Assembly (NCBI RefSeq): GCF_000236165.1
Contig: NZ_CM001373.1
Coordinates: 660,304 to 724,303 of the forward strand
Length of the DNA: 64,000 nucleotides
From: Fluoribacter dumoffii NY 23
GTDB taxonomy: Bacteria; Pseudomonadota; Gammaproteobacteria; Legionellales; Legionellaceae
Direction: 5' to 3'
The first letter of the stretch is position 1. Every line of letters begins with the position of its first letter. The notes under the pieces are model-generated. The model saw only the letters and a program-made list of their open reading frames with translations, had not been told where the DNA came from and made no database searches. The translations under genes were made by a program, and so were the position numbers. Shown here one piece after another: positions 53,877 through 62,781 of this stretch.

Positions 53877-54043
53877 AATTTGAATCAATTTAATTACTCA
53901 TTCCCCAATATCAAAATCACGGTTGTCTTCCTACTTTGAAATAGTCAAAAAAATCAGTTACATAGAGATGTTTTCTCTTTGACTCACTAGCTCATAACAA
54001 TGTATCCTTGCCGAAATTTTCCTCACACAGTTTAAGGAATGGT

Positions 54044-56482
54044 ATGTGGTTAACAATTAATAAAAATAGTTTAGAAATTCACGATGCAAGAACCTTGATC
54101 CAGTTAATAGATGATTTATCTGAGGTAGAAAAAGAAGAGCTTGTTTCCGAATTACTGAGCCATTCGGATTTAATTGATATAATTTCAGAAGGTGAATCTC
54201 TAAGAGACTTTTTAAACTCATCTATTTCCTCCCACGCTTCGGCTCGAATAATAGCGCATGCTCTTGCTGATCGTGGGTTATTTGAAAGACTTATCCCCAC
54301 GAGTCCTGATTTACAGGATACTCTTTTGTGTCTTGATGAGAGTTCAGCTCATGCACTATTTCAACACATTCTGGACAATCAGAATGTGTTTGATAATTTT
54401 TTTAAGAATAGATCCGATTTCATAAATTTTTTGATCTTTCTTGAGGATGAATATTCAATCTATCCTGAATACAAAAAAAGCTTAATTGATAAAGTAATAA
54501 ACATGAGTCGATCAAGGTTTGCTGAACTCGTTGGAACCAAAAGAGAATTAATTCAATTTGCTCGAAAAAATCTGGAATTTTGCAACAAATTGGTTGAAAA
54601 AGGGATTAAAGACTGTAACTCAATTCAGGAAATAATTGAACTTGTAAAAATAATTGAAAAAGACAAGTTGTTATCTGAAACCCGAAAAAAAGACCTATTA
54701 TTGCCTGTGCCAGGCCAATTACAGGAACGTCTTTTAAATAAAAATGAAAGGATGAGTTTCATTGAATTTTATAAAGCAAGTAGCGCAATCTTTTCAAAAG
54801 AGACTTTGAATAAAATTACGAAGGATTTATTGGTCTCCGATAGTGAGATTTTAAAGTTACGAGTTAACAACTTATTTGAACTCATTGAGCTTTTGCAAAT
54901 TTTACCGGAAGAGCTTGCAAAAAAATTATTTTCTCGTGTTCTTGAGGAACAGGAACTCTTTAACCAGATTATTATTGATAATCAAAACCTAAGTGATCTG
55001 TTGTTTATTGTCAGTATGCATGACGGAAGATATTCAAATACTGAACTCGAATGGGCAAGAGGTTATTGGTGTTCAAGTGACGCAATTTGTACTTATGGCG
55101 ACTATGCTTTTGAATTAAAGCCCGAAATAGATAGAGGTGAAAAATATCCATTACTTAATCATAGTGTGGAATTATTGATTCAGCATATCCTATCAGCAGA
55201 ACTCAATGATTTTATTTGGGACATCACTCATAAAAATCAAGCTGGATTAACAAACAGGATAACCCAAGCCAATTCAAACAGTTTTCTTTGTGAAAGATTA
55301 TTCAAGAGCGATAAAGTGCGGTCACGATTCCCCGAACTATTAGCGTTAATACCTGTTCCAATTGCTTTAAATCTTGTCTATCAAATTTCTCAAAACCAAG
55401 GCCTTGCATTATTTTTTGATGATATGCTGCACCTGCCTTTTCCATACCATTTCATCTACTCTTTCAAGAGAGCGATAGATAAAGTTGATCTTATTGCTTT
55501 AGATAAACTTCGAGAAGAACTTATTAAACAAGTTAAAACTCACGCCATTAAACCTTTATTCGTCAATTTCATTCTTGATATTGCAGTTATTGAAAAAGCA
55601 AAAGTAACAGAAAAGCCGGCGTTGAAGGAACATTTGGATGGACTAATTCGTGTTATTCAAGATAATAGAATTCCTTCACTTAAGTATTTAACTACCTGCT
55701 TCTTTAAACAGGCTAATGAAGGTGCGGGTAAAAGCGATATTAACAAACAACTAACCTCTGATTCAGTTAAAGAAACTGTATTTATGTCTTTCCTGGATAC
55801 AGATCCCAATAATAATAATTGTAGGCTGAAATTAAGTCAGGATGAGCTTAATAAAAAAGTTATGAGTCGATTACTAGAACAAGCCAAAAGTAATCCTGCA
55901 GCCATCGCTTCTATTTTTGCAAATACCGAGTTTGCTGCTCAATTTGATGCTCAGGAGTTATACCAACTTGCATTATCAAATGAAAAAATTGCGAAAATTA
56001 TTTTAAGTCAGCAAAGATTGGTTATGAAACTAGAGCGTGACGATATTATGGCAATTATAAATGCATATCCTGAAATTCTTGTGAAAAATCCTGATCTTGC
56101 CATTATAATTGTGAATCATCCTGCAATAAACCTTCCGTGGCTGGAAACACTTATGAATGCTCATCCAAATTCAGTTGTTGCTCTGGTAAGGGGCGTCGTA
56201 AGCAATCCCAACAAATTTTTTGAGTTTGTCACAACAAACGGTTATGGAACTACTTTGGTAGCTCTTGCCAAGTATAATGATCAAGCAGCAAGCCTTATTT
56301 TGGGTTGTGATTTAAATAAATGGCTCACAGCTGATAATTTAACTGAAATTTACACCAGTCAACCTGGTATTATCAGTAGTTTGTTGGATAATGAATTTTT
56401 AATGAATAAGATATATGAAAGTGATGCTACGGAATTATTAGCTGTCTGTTTGTCTATGCAGACAGCTTCATGCAGGCCATAA
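54044..56482 (+). CDS. 824-codon-scale helical orphan, candidate Dot/Icm effector
   Basis: An 812-residue protein with no recognised domain. It is predominantly helical, with leucine/isoleucine-rich runs spaced like HEAT or armadillo-type repeats, for example LIQLIDDLSEVEKEELVSELLSHSDL near the start, and NPAAIASIFANTEFAAQFD, NPDLAIIIVNHPAINLPWLE and NPNKFFEFV near the end. There is no signal peptide or membrane helix. ATG 54044 is preceded by AAGGAA; a TTG at 54008 is in frame but has no site. Its position directly after rnc breaks the usual rnc-era order, suggesting insertion of an accessory gene. Effector status is inference. Confidence 0.62.
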   Translation: MWLTINKNSLEIHDARTLIQLIDDLSEVEKEELVSELLSHSDLIDIISEGESLRDFLNSSISSHASARIIAHALADRGLFERLIPTSPDLQDTLLCLDESSAHALFQHILDNQNVFDNFFKNRSDFINFLIFLEDEYSIYPEYKKSLIDKVINMSRSRFAELVGTKRELIQFARKNLEFCNKLVEKGIKDCNSIQEIIELVKIIEKDKLLSETRKKDLLLPVPGQLQERLLNKNERMSFIEFYKASSAIFSKETLNKITKDLLVSDSEILKLRVNNLFELIELLQILPEELAKKLFSRVLEEQELFNQIIIDNQNLSDLLFIVSMHDGRYSNTELEWARGYWCSSDAICTYGDYAFELKPEIDRGEKYPLLNHSVELLIQHILSAELNDFIWDITHKNQAGLTNRITQANSNSFLCERLFKSDKVRSRFPELLALIPVPIALNLVYQISQNQGLALFFDDMLHLPFPYHFIYSFKRAIDKVDLIALDKLREELIKQVKTHAIKPLFVNFILDIAVIEKAKVTEKPALKEHLDGLIRVIQDNRIPSLKYLTTCFFKQANEGAGKSDINKQLTSDSVKETVFMSFLDTDPNNNNCRLKLSQDELNKKVMSRLLEQAKSNPAAIASIFANTEFAAQFDAQELYQLALSNEKIAKIILSQQRLVMKLERDDIMAIINAYPEILVKNPDLAIIIVNHPAINLPWLETLMNAHPNSVVALVRGVVSNPNKFFEFVTTNGYGTTLVALAKYNDQAASLILGCDLNKWLTADNLTEIYTSQPGIISSLLDNEFLMNKIYESDATELLAVCLSMQTASCRP

Positions 56483-56571
56483 GTTAGGTTAAAGTTGCTG
56501 TAGTCACGCGATGAAGGGATCCGGGAGTTGTGTTTTCTTTCTCAGCACGGATTCCGTTCGTTGTATTCAAG

Positions 56572-58422
56572 CTAAACTAAATCTTCCAAACTGCTGCCTA
56601 CTTCTAACCATTCTTCCTCAGCCTGATTTAAAGAAGAATGAGATTGTTCACGTTTTTTTATTAGTTGCTCCAGTTTATTTTGCTGCGTCTTGTCTTCGTA
56701 TAGGTTAGTATCGCCTAGCAGGGAATCTAATTGAGTCAGTTCATTGTGATAATGTTCAATCAGTTGTTCCAATTTTTTCAGGCGGTTTTGCAAAGTTTTC
56801 TTTTCCTTGTAATCAATTGCAGTTGTAGTAACAGTATTTTCTTTAACTCCATCTTTCATTTGCAACCAGGAATAATAATCATCCAGGTCCCCATCAAAAG
56901 GTTGCACTTTTTGTTGGTACACCAGATAGAAGTTATCGACGCTGGTTTTGAGCATATGACGGTCATGAGATATAAGAATTAAAGCCCCTTCGTAACTTTG
57001 TAATGCAAGTTCAATAGCAGACCGCATTCCCAGGTCCAGATGGTTTGTTGGCTCATCAAGTAAGAGCAGGTTAGGCTTGAGCCAAACAAGTTTGGCCAAA
57101 GCCAAACGCGCTTTTTCACCACCGGAAAAGTGGGTTATTGGCTGTACTGCCATATCACCAGTGAAATTAAAGCCGCCTAAAAAGTCGCGAATGGTTTGTT
57201 CCCGGACTTCTGGCGATAGAGCTTGAATTGTCTCTACAGGACTTAGATTATAATCCAGCTGTTCTAATTGATGTTGTGCATAATAGCCAATTTTTAAATG
57301 CGCTGAACGGTGAATTGTCCCATTTAACGGAGTTAAAGATCCGGTTAATGTTTTGATGAGCGTTGATTTTCCCTCTCCATTAGGTCCTAGCAAAGCTATC
57401 CTGTCCCCTGGATTGAGTGAGAAATTGATTCTTTTTAATATGGGTTTTTCAGATTGATATCCGGCATCCACCATATTGCATTGAATTAGTGGATTTCCTG
57501 CACGGGGGCATGGGAAAAAATCAAATGAGAAAGGGGAGTCAGCTTGTGCTGCAGCGATAATTTCCATTCTCTCTATCGCTTTAAGGCGTCCTTGTGCCTG
57601 TTTGGCCTTGGTAGCTTTTGCCCTGAAGCGGTTTACAAATGACATCATATGATTGATTTTTGTTTGTTGCTTTTCATACATGGCTTGTTGTAAAGCCAGT
57701 TGTTGGGCGTGTGTTTTTTCAAAACAACTGTAATCCCCTGAGTAAAGAGTTAGATTTTGTTTCTCAATATGTAAAATATGAGTAACAAATGCATCAAGAA
57801 ATTCACGATCATGAGATATGAGAATAATGGTACTTGGGCTTTGCTTTAAGAATCGTTCAAGCCAAAAAATCGCCTCCATGTCGAGATGGTTCGTTGGTTC
57901 ATCCAGTAAAAGCAAATCAGCAGGCTTCATTAAGCAGCGTGCCAGACTTAAGCGCATCCGCCAACCACCAGAAAAGCTATTGACCGAGGCCTGTTGTTGT
58001 TCCCCTTTAAAACCTAGTCCCGACATAATTGTTGCGGCTTGAGCTGGTTTACTGTAGCCGCCGCTGTGGCTTAATTCTTCATGGCAGGCTAATACTTCAA
58101 CGTCATTTCCATTTGCTTCTGCATCATTCAAACGTTGAAGCAACTTCGTGTAATTTTCATCGCCACCCAAAACAAAGTCCAGTGCCTTTTCATTACTGTC
58201 AGGTAGTTGCTGTGATAAATGACTGATGGTGAGCTGGGGATTAATTAAAAATTCCCCGGTATCATGAGATAAATTTCCTAGCAGAAAGTCAAACAGCGTT
58301 GATTTACCACAACCGTTATGGCCAATAAGACCTATTTTTTGTTTTTCATATAAAGTGGCATTGACTTTATCCAATAAAATTTTATTGCCACGACTTAGAG
58401 TAATTTGACGAAGAGTAAGCAT
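56572..58422 (-). CDS. ABC-F ATPase (YheS/Uup type)
   Basis: A 616-residue cytosolic protein with two ABC ATPase domains and no membrane part. Domain 1: GLIGHNGCGKST (Walker A), NSFSGGWRMRLSLARCL (signature), LLLLDEPTNHLD (Walker B). Domain 2: ALLGPNGEGKST, THFSGGEKARLALAKL, LLLLDEPTNHLD. A charged linker (HMMSFVNRFRAKATKAKQAQGRLKAIERM) joins them, and a C-terminal coiled coil is present. ABC-F proteins act on the ribosome. The N-terminus MLTLRQITLSRGNKILL resembles YheS more than EttA or Uup. It converges with the 812-residue orphan. Confidence 0.92.
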   Translation of the reverse strand: MLTLRQITLSRGNKILLDKVNATLYEKQKIGLIGHNGCGKSTLFDFLLGNLSHDTGEFLINPQLTISHLSQQLPDSNEKALDFVLGGDENYTKLLQRLNDAEANGNDVEVLACHEELSHSGGYSKPAQAATIMSGLGFKGEQQQASVNSFSGGWRMRLSLARCLMKPADLLLLDEPTNHLDMEAIFWLERFLKQSPSTIILISHDREFLDAFVTHILHIEKQNLTLYSGDYSCFEKTHAQQLALQQAMYEKQQTKINHMMSFVNRFRAKATKAKQAQGRLKAIERMEIIAAAQADSPFSFDFFPCPRAGNPLIQCNMVDAGYQSEKPILKRINFSLNPGDRIALLGPNGEGKSTLIKTLTGSLTPLNGTIHRSAHLKIGYYAQHQLEQLDYNLSPVETIQALSPEVREQTIRDFLGGFNFTGDMAVQPITHFSGGEKARLALAKLVWLKPNLLLLDEPTNHLDLGMRSAIELALQSYEGALILISHDRHMLKTSVDNFYLVYQQKVQPFDGDLDDYYSWLQMKDGVKENTVTTTAIDYKEKKTLQNRLKKLEQLIEHYHNELTQLDSLLGDTNLYEDKTQQNKLEQLIKKREQSHSSLNQAEEEWLEVGSSLEDLV

Positions 58423-58576
58423 GATAAATCTTAAGCCATAAATAGAGTTGGTTTATAAAACTTATGAAATCGTTGTCTGGTGCCGCAGTGAAGTGGGATT
58501 TATATTTTCCAGGGTTCAGCAGGGTTTAACGCAAACTACGAAATATGAGCTTTATCTAAATTCTAACATAGTCCCC

Positions 58577-59800
58577 TTAACTTGGCTCGGGTTCAATAGT
58601 TTTTTTCCTGGCGGATTGATACCGGGCTTGCTTTTCAATATCAATATAGCGATCTGTTGTTGCACTCGAACTGTGGCCTGCATCATCCCGTACATGTTCC
58701 CGAGGACGAATTTTAACATCCTCGGAAATACCGGTATGTCTTAACCAGTGTACAGTCGCTGCGGCCAAATTATCTGCCTCCTCGACATGGCCTTTCCTGC
58801 GTAATTGTTCTCCTGCCAGATCAAAACAGCGCTGAATAATTCTACGTATTGGGGCTGTATCGCTCATTGGACCATTCCCGCGAATTTTGGGTAGGAGCGG
58901 ACTATTATCCGCGGGGGAGGGTAGAGGGGATAATCCCAGGAAATTGCGCCATCGCATCAAACTTTCCAGCATGGCTTCGCTGACAGCGATTTGACGTTCT
59001 TTATTTCCTTTTCCTACAGTGGTAAACCACCAATGACCATTACTGTCTTTGGCAAAATCATTCATACTGGGGATCCATCTGTCGTTTGCCGCCAGTTCGG
59101 AAATACGAAGATACATGCCAAATAACAAACTCAGCATGAAACGAGTTCGTTCATGTTTCATGGGAGATTCTTCTGCAAGAGTTTCAGCTGCATCCAGAAC
59201 GGCACTCCATTGGATCAGGCTTAACCTGCGTATGGGTGCATTATGTTGTCTTTTACGTATAAATTTACTTTTTTGGCGAATCAAGGCAACAGGATTGGAA
59301 ACAAGGTATTCTTCAGCAATTAAAAAATTAAACAACGTACTTAATATAGCGAATATTTCCTGAATAGCGCCCTGGGATAAATTGAATTGATCAATTTCAG
59401 GTTTGTGACCATTTTTTATTGCCGATTTGCTTAAAGTAACTACAAAAGGGCGCCATTCTTCATTAGGGATACGGAGACCTTCTTTTTCAATAAAGCGAGG
59501 AACTTTTTTTAAACTGATCCAGCTTTTGGGAGGATTTTGGCAAAAATGAATGTATTGCTCTATATCCTCACGTTTCAACTCATTAAGTGTTGTATTTTTG
59601 ATTAACCAGGACCATTGCAACAGACGTTCTGTTTCTCTACGGTAACTGTTGAAGGTGCCTTGACTGCCAGTATAACTTTTTAAAAAGTTTAAAGCATAGT
59701 TAAAATCATTTTGAAAACGCGGAGTAGGAAGTACTACGTTTTCATGATTTCTATGCAAGTAATTCATATTATCGAAGATAGGTAGCAATTTAAATTTCAT
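58577..59800 (-). CDS. Tyrosine-type site-specific integrase
   Basis: A 407-residue recombinase. Residues 20-200 form the SAM-like core-binding domain (SQGTFNSYRRETERLLQW). The catalytic domain has R (MYLRISEL, near 231), HxxR (HWLRHTG, near 350), the later His (DDAGHSS) and the nucleophile Tyr (TDRYIDI, near 384), so it appears intact. It lies 240 bases from a tRNA operon and points away from it. No island genes or duplicated tRNA end are visible, so it may be a domesticated or remnant integrase. ATG 59800 is preferred over a TTG at 59869. Confidence 0.9.
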   Translation of the reverse strand: MKFKLLPIFDNMNYLHRNHENVVLPTPRFQNDFNYALNFLKSYTGSQGTFNSYRRETERLLQWSWLIKNTTLNELKREDIEQYIHFCQNPPKSWISLKKVPRFIEKEGLRIPNEEWRPFVVTLSKSAIKNGHKPEIDQFNLSQGAIQEIFAILSTLFNFLIAEEYLVSNPVALIRQKSKFIRKRQHNAPIRRLSLIQWSAVLDAAETLAEESPMKHERTRFMLSLLFGMYLRISELAANDRWIPSMNDFAKDSNGHWWFTTVGKGNKERQIAVSEAMLESLMRWRNFLGLSPLPSPADNSPLLPKIRGNGPMSDTAPIRRIIQRCFDLAGEQLRRKGHVEEADNLAAATVHWLRHTGISEDVKIRPREHVRDDAGHSSSATTDRYIDIEKQARYQSARKKTIEPEPS

Positions 59801-59984
59801 AGATCGAATGGAAAATAAGTGATAATCATCAATGCTAGCTGAAAAGCAAGTAAGATTCGAGATACTCAATGAAGAACTTGTATGTACACGCAGCTAAATG
59901 GAAGAAAAAAAATCGATTTGGTTAACCTAAAATAAGTATCTGGAGCAATAAAGAAAAATAAATTAAATTTAATGAATTAAGATA

Positions 59985-60013
59985 TTGACCTTGGTGAAAG
60001 CACCTAGTATTAT
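59985..60013 (+). promoter_or_regulatory. Promoter of the tRNA-Pro/Arg/His/Leu operon
   Basis: TTGACC (59985-59990), a 17-base spacer and TATTAT (60008-60013), followed by a GC-rich CTGCGCTCTG discriminator typical of stringently controlled stable-RNA promoters. tRNA-Pro begins 29 bases later. Confidence 0.78.
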
Positions 60014-60041
60014 CTGCGCTCTGTCCTTGGGACGGGTTTTA

Positions 60042-60118
60042 CGGGGTGTAGCGCAGTCTGGTAGCGCGCCTGCTTTGGGAGCAGGATGTCGGGGGTTCGA
60101 ATCCCTCCACCCCGACCA
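60042..60118 (+). tRNA. tRNA-Pro (anticodon TGG)
   Basis: 77 bases, CGGGGTG acceptor stem pairing with CACCCCG, anticodon stem CCTGC/GCAGG around TTTGGGA (TGG), T-loop GGTTCGAATCC and encoded CCA. Confidence 0.97.
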
Positions 60119-60122
60119 AGAT

Positions 60123-60199
60123 GCGCCCGTAGCTCATCTGGATAGAGCATCGGCCTTCTAAGCCGAGGGTAGCAGGTTCGAATCCTGCCGGGCGTGCCA
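60123..60199 (+). tRNA. tRNA-Arg (anticodon TCT)
   Basis: 77 bases; the anticodon stem TCGGC/GCCGA encloses CTTCTAA, giving TCT; acceptor GCGCCCG pairs with CGGGCGT; CCA encoded. Only four bases separate it from tRNA-Pro. Confidence 0.97.
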
Positions 60200-60237
60200 G
60201 CCCAACATCTTGTCAAATGAATTTCTGAAAAAGTTAT

Positions 60238-60314
60238 GGTGAGCGTAGCTCAGTTGGTAGAGCCCCGGGTTGTGATCCCGGTTGTCGTGGGTTCGAGTCC
60301 CATCGTTCACCCCA
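60238..60314 (+). tRNA. tRNA-His (anticodon GTG)
   Basis: 77 bases including the extra 5' G at 60238 that pairs with discriminator C at 60311, the hallmark of tRNA-His. Anticodon stem CCGGG/CCCGG around TTGTGAT gives GTG. CCA encoded. Confidence 0.97.
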
Positions 60315-60401
60315 TTTGAGAAGAAAGAAAAGGTTTATCGCTAAAGATTTTATCTGAGTCTTTACAAGACCGAATTACTGATTGATAATCCAACCTGATT
60401 T

Positions 60402-60486
60402 GCGAAAGTGGCGGAATTGGTAGACGCACTGGATTTAGGTTCCAGCGGGGCGACCCGTGAGAGTTCGAGTCTCTCCTTTCGCACCA
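60402..60486 (+). tRNA. tRNA-Leu (anticodon TAG)
   Basis: 85 bases with a long variable arm (CGGGGCGACCCG), anticodon stem CTGGA/TTCCAG region around TTTAGGT giving TAG, acceptor GCGAAAG pairing with CTTTCGC, CCA encoded. Followed 31 bases later by tig. Confidence 0.96.
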
Positions 60487-60517
60487 TTTATCATATAAAT
60501 TCCAAGAGGTGATATTG

Positions 60518-61858
60518 ATGCAAGTTTCTGTTGAGACCCTAAATGGTTTGGAACGTAAGGTAACAGTTTCTGTACCTTCAGATAAAGTTGAGGAAGAAGT
60601 GAGCTTACGTCTCCGGAATCTTGCTCGCAAAGTTAAGATTGATGGTTTTCGTCCTGGTAAAGTACCCTTCCATGTTGTTGTCAGTCGTTATTCCCAAAGT
60701 GTTCGTGAAGAGGTTGCCCGAGATATGGTGCAATCAACTTTATTCGAAGCATTACAAAAAAATGAATTGGTTCCTGCTGGTTTCCCTCAAGTTGAGCCTG
60801 AGCAAATTGAAGAAGGTAAAGATTTTAAATATTCTGCCATATTTGAAGTAATGCCTGTTTTTGAAGTCGCTGAATTAAACCAGGCAGCTGTTGAATTGGC
60901 TCGTTCAGAAGTTACAGATAAAGATGTGGAAGACATGTTGGAAAAACTTCGTGAACAAAATAAAGAATGGCATGATGTTTCTCGAGCCGTTAAAAATGGT
61001 GACAAAGTTGTTATTGATTTTGAGGGCTACCTTGATGACAAATTGTTTGATGGCGGCAGCGCTAAAGGACATGAATTAATTATTGGTTCTGGCTCAATGA
61101 TTCCTGGCTTTGAAGAAGGTATCATTGGTAACAAGAAAGAAAAACCCTTCGACATCAAGGTCACTTTCCCAGCAGACTATGGGCATAAAGATTTGGCAGG
61201 TAAAGAAGCTGTGTTCAAAACTACAATTCATCATGTGATGGAAGGTAAGCTGCCAGAACTCAATGAAGCCTTTGCAGAAAAATTTAATATTAAAGAAGGC
61301 GGCATCGACGCGTTGAAAAAAGACATTAAAGAAAATATGTCTCGTGAATTAGAGCGCCGAGTCAGTATGATGAACAGAGAAAAACTGTTCGATAAATTAA
61401 TGGAAATAAATACAGTTGAATTGCCAATGGCTTTAATTGATAAAGAAATCGAACATTTGAAACATGATATGTACCATCGACTTTTTGGTCACGAGCATCA
61501 TGAAAATGAAAAAATTCCTGATTTCCCTCGTGAACTTTTTGAAGAGCAAGCTAAACGCCGTGTTCATCTTGGACTCCTCTTTTCTGAATATGTTAAAAAG
61601 CACCAGATTGTTGCAGATAAAGATAAAGTTAATGCAGTAATTGAGCGATTTGCCAGCGCTTATGAGAATCCTGACGAATTACGTGCTTGGTATCAAAGCA
61701 GCAAAGAGCATATGGCTGAGATTGAAGCCCTGGTTATGGAAGAGATGGTCGCAGATAAAATTGCTGAAGATGCAAAAATCAAATATAAAAACAAAGATTA
61801 TGATTCAGTAATGAATCCTAAGCCTGCAACTGAAGCGACTGAGAATAAAGGAGAGTAA
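60518..61858 (+). CDS. tig: Trigger factor
   Basis: A 446-residue ribosome-bound chaperone and peptidyl-prolyl isomerase. The N-terminal ribosome-binding domain includes the [18 protein letters not shown] [14 protein letters not shown] signature (residues 41-54); the FKBP-type domain follows ([28 protein letters not shown]), then the helical C-terminal chaperone arms with a His-rich FGHEHHENE patch. ATG 60518 has AGAGGTGAT upstream; a GTG at 60509 is not used. Operon order tig-clpP-clpX is standard. Confidence 0.97.
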   Translation: MQVSVETLNGLERKVTVSVPSDKVEEEVSLRLRNLARKVKIDGFRPGKVPFHVVVSRYSQSVREEVARDMVQSTLFEALQKNELVPAGFPQVEPEQIEEGKDFKYSAIFEVMPVFEVAELNQAAVELARSEVTDKDVEDMLEKLREQNKEWHDVSRAVKNGDKVVIDFEGYLDDKLFDGGSAKGHELIIGSGSMIPGFEEGIIGNKKEKPFDIKVTFPADYGHKDLAGKEAVFKTTIHHVMEGKLPELNEAFAEKFNIKEGGIDALKKDIKENMSRELERRVSMMNREKLFDKLMEINTVELPMALIDKEIEHLKHDMYHRLFGHEHHENEKIPDFPRELFEEQAKRRVHLGLLFSEYVKKHQIVADKDKVNAVIERFASAYENPDELRAWYQSSKEHMAEIEALVMEEMVADKIAEDAKIKYKNKDYDSVMNPKPATEATENKGE

Positions 61859-61862
61859 TTTT

Positions 61863-62501
61863 ATGTCAGGATATTCGGAGAACATAATTCGCAATGCCAG
61901 TGGATTAGTCCCCATGGTTATTGAACAAACTTCACGCGGTGAGCGTTCGTATGATATTTATTCAAGATTATTAAAAGAACGTATTATCTTTCTTTTGGGT
62001 GAAGTTGAAGATCATATGGCTAATTTAGTTGTTGCCCAATTGTTGTTTCTTGAGTCTGAAAACCCTGAAAAAGATATTTCTCTCTACATTAATTCTCCTG
62101 GAGGAGTTGTAACTGCCGGCTTGGCTATTTACGATACCATCCAGTTTATAAAACCTGATGTAAGTACTTTGTGTATAGGGCAAGCAGCAAGTGCTGCTGC
62201 TTTATTGCTTTGTGCGGGAGCTGAAGGTAAAAGATTTTGTTTGCCAAACTCGCGTGTAATGATTCACCAGCCATTAGGTGGTTATCGAGGTCAAGCTACT
62301 GACATTGAGATTCATGCTCGTGAGACTTTAGCCGTAAGAGAACGCTTAAATACAATTATGGCAAAGCATACTAAAAAGACCCCTGATCAAATTATGCGTG
62401 ATACTGAACGTGATAATTTTATGAGTGCCACTCAAGCTGTTGAGTACGGCTTGGTTGATAGGGTGCTTTACGATCGAGAGTCTGTGAATAAAGCAGAGTA
62501 A
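61863..62501 (+). CDS. clpP: ATP-dependent Clp protease proteolytic subunit
   Basis: A 212-residue serine protease that assembles as a 14-mer. The catalytic serine is in [11 protein letters not shown], the histidine in MIHQPLGG, and the aspartate in the following [17 protein letters not shown] region. The N-terminal [29 protein letters not shown] is typical. The ribosome site GGAG overlaps the tig stop, four bases away, so the genes are coupled. clpX follows after 280 bases. Confidence 0.97.
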   Translation: MSGYSENIIRNASGLVPMVIEQTSRGERSYDIYSRLLKERIIFLLGEVEDHMANLVVAQLLFLESENPEKDISLYINSPGGVVTAGLAIYDTIQFIKPDVSTLCIGQAASAAALLLCAGAEGKRFCLPNSRVMIHQPLGGYRGQATDIEIHARETLAVRERLNTIMAKHTKKTPDQIMRDTERDNFMSATQAVEYGLVDRVLYDRESVNKAE

Positions 62502-62544
62502 ATAATACTTTAAATCCAAAAAACTGAACTATAATGTATTCTAA

Positions 62545-62611
62545 CCTGGGAGATGCGAAGCCGAACCCGGGTTTGAAGTTCAGATCGGGGTTCTGCTTCG
62601 CTGCACCCAGG
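62545..62611. repeat. REP-like imperfect palindrome between clpP and clpX
   Basis: CCTGGGAGATGCGAAGC (62545-62561) faces GCTTCGCTGCACCCAGG (62595-62611): 6 and 7 paired bases around a 4-base internal mismatch, with an inner GAACCC/GGGTTC pairing. The sequence is GC-rich compared with the surroundings and resembles the dispersed CCTGGGTGCAGCGAAGC-type repeats of gammaproteobacteria. It lies 44 bases after the clpP stop. Confidence 0.6.
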
Positions 62612-62613
62612 CT

Positions 62614-62640
62614 AGGACGCAATTAGGGGGTCCTTTTATA
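62614..62640 (+). terminator. Weak terminator candidate after clpP
   Basis: AGGAC (62614-62618) and GTCCT (62630-62634) form a 5-bp stem followed by TTTATA, directly after the REP-like palindrome. Confidence 0.3.
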
Positions 62641-62729
62641 TTGAGCACTGTTACTTCCGTATTTCATTTGTTTTTAAACAAAGAGTTACGTGAAAAACAG
62701 TGGCATATCTTTTTCTGATTGACTAATAT

Positions 62730-62759
62730 TTTACATATATTATCTATTTTTTTGATAAT
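62730..62759 (+). promoter_or_regulatory. Possible clpX promoter
   Basis: TTTACA (62730-62735), an 18-base spacer and GATAAT (62754-62759) lie 23 bases before the clpX ATG. Confidence 0.35.
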
Positions 62760-62781
62760 CGTTGTAAGAAGGGGTTTGGTT

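Noticed and set aside
59870..60041. Attachment site for the integrase in tRNA-Pro
   Set aside because: No second copy of the tRNA-Pro 3' end was found in the window, so no att pair can be claimed.
60010..60216. Minus-strand open frame with the familiar GxPGRIRTCYPRLRRP-type sequence
   Set aside because: It is the antisense translation of tRNA-Pro and tRNA-Arg, a well-known false annotation.
60300..60314. The tRNA-His 3' end shares CGTTCACCCCA with the left terminus of the 96-bp element at 51781
   Set aside because: An 11-base match without further similarity in either direction; it does not extend to the tRNA body, so a tRNA-derived origin is not supported.
60307..60630. Minus-strand open frame across tRNA-Leu and the start of tig
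   Set aside because: It overlaps a certain tRNA gene and the trigger factor start; it is a chance frame.
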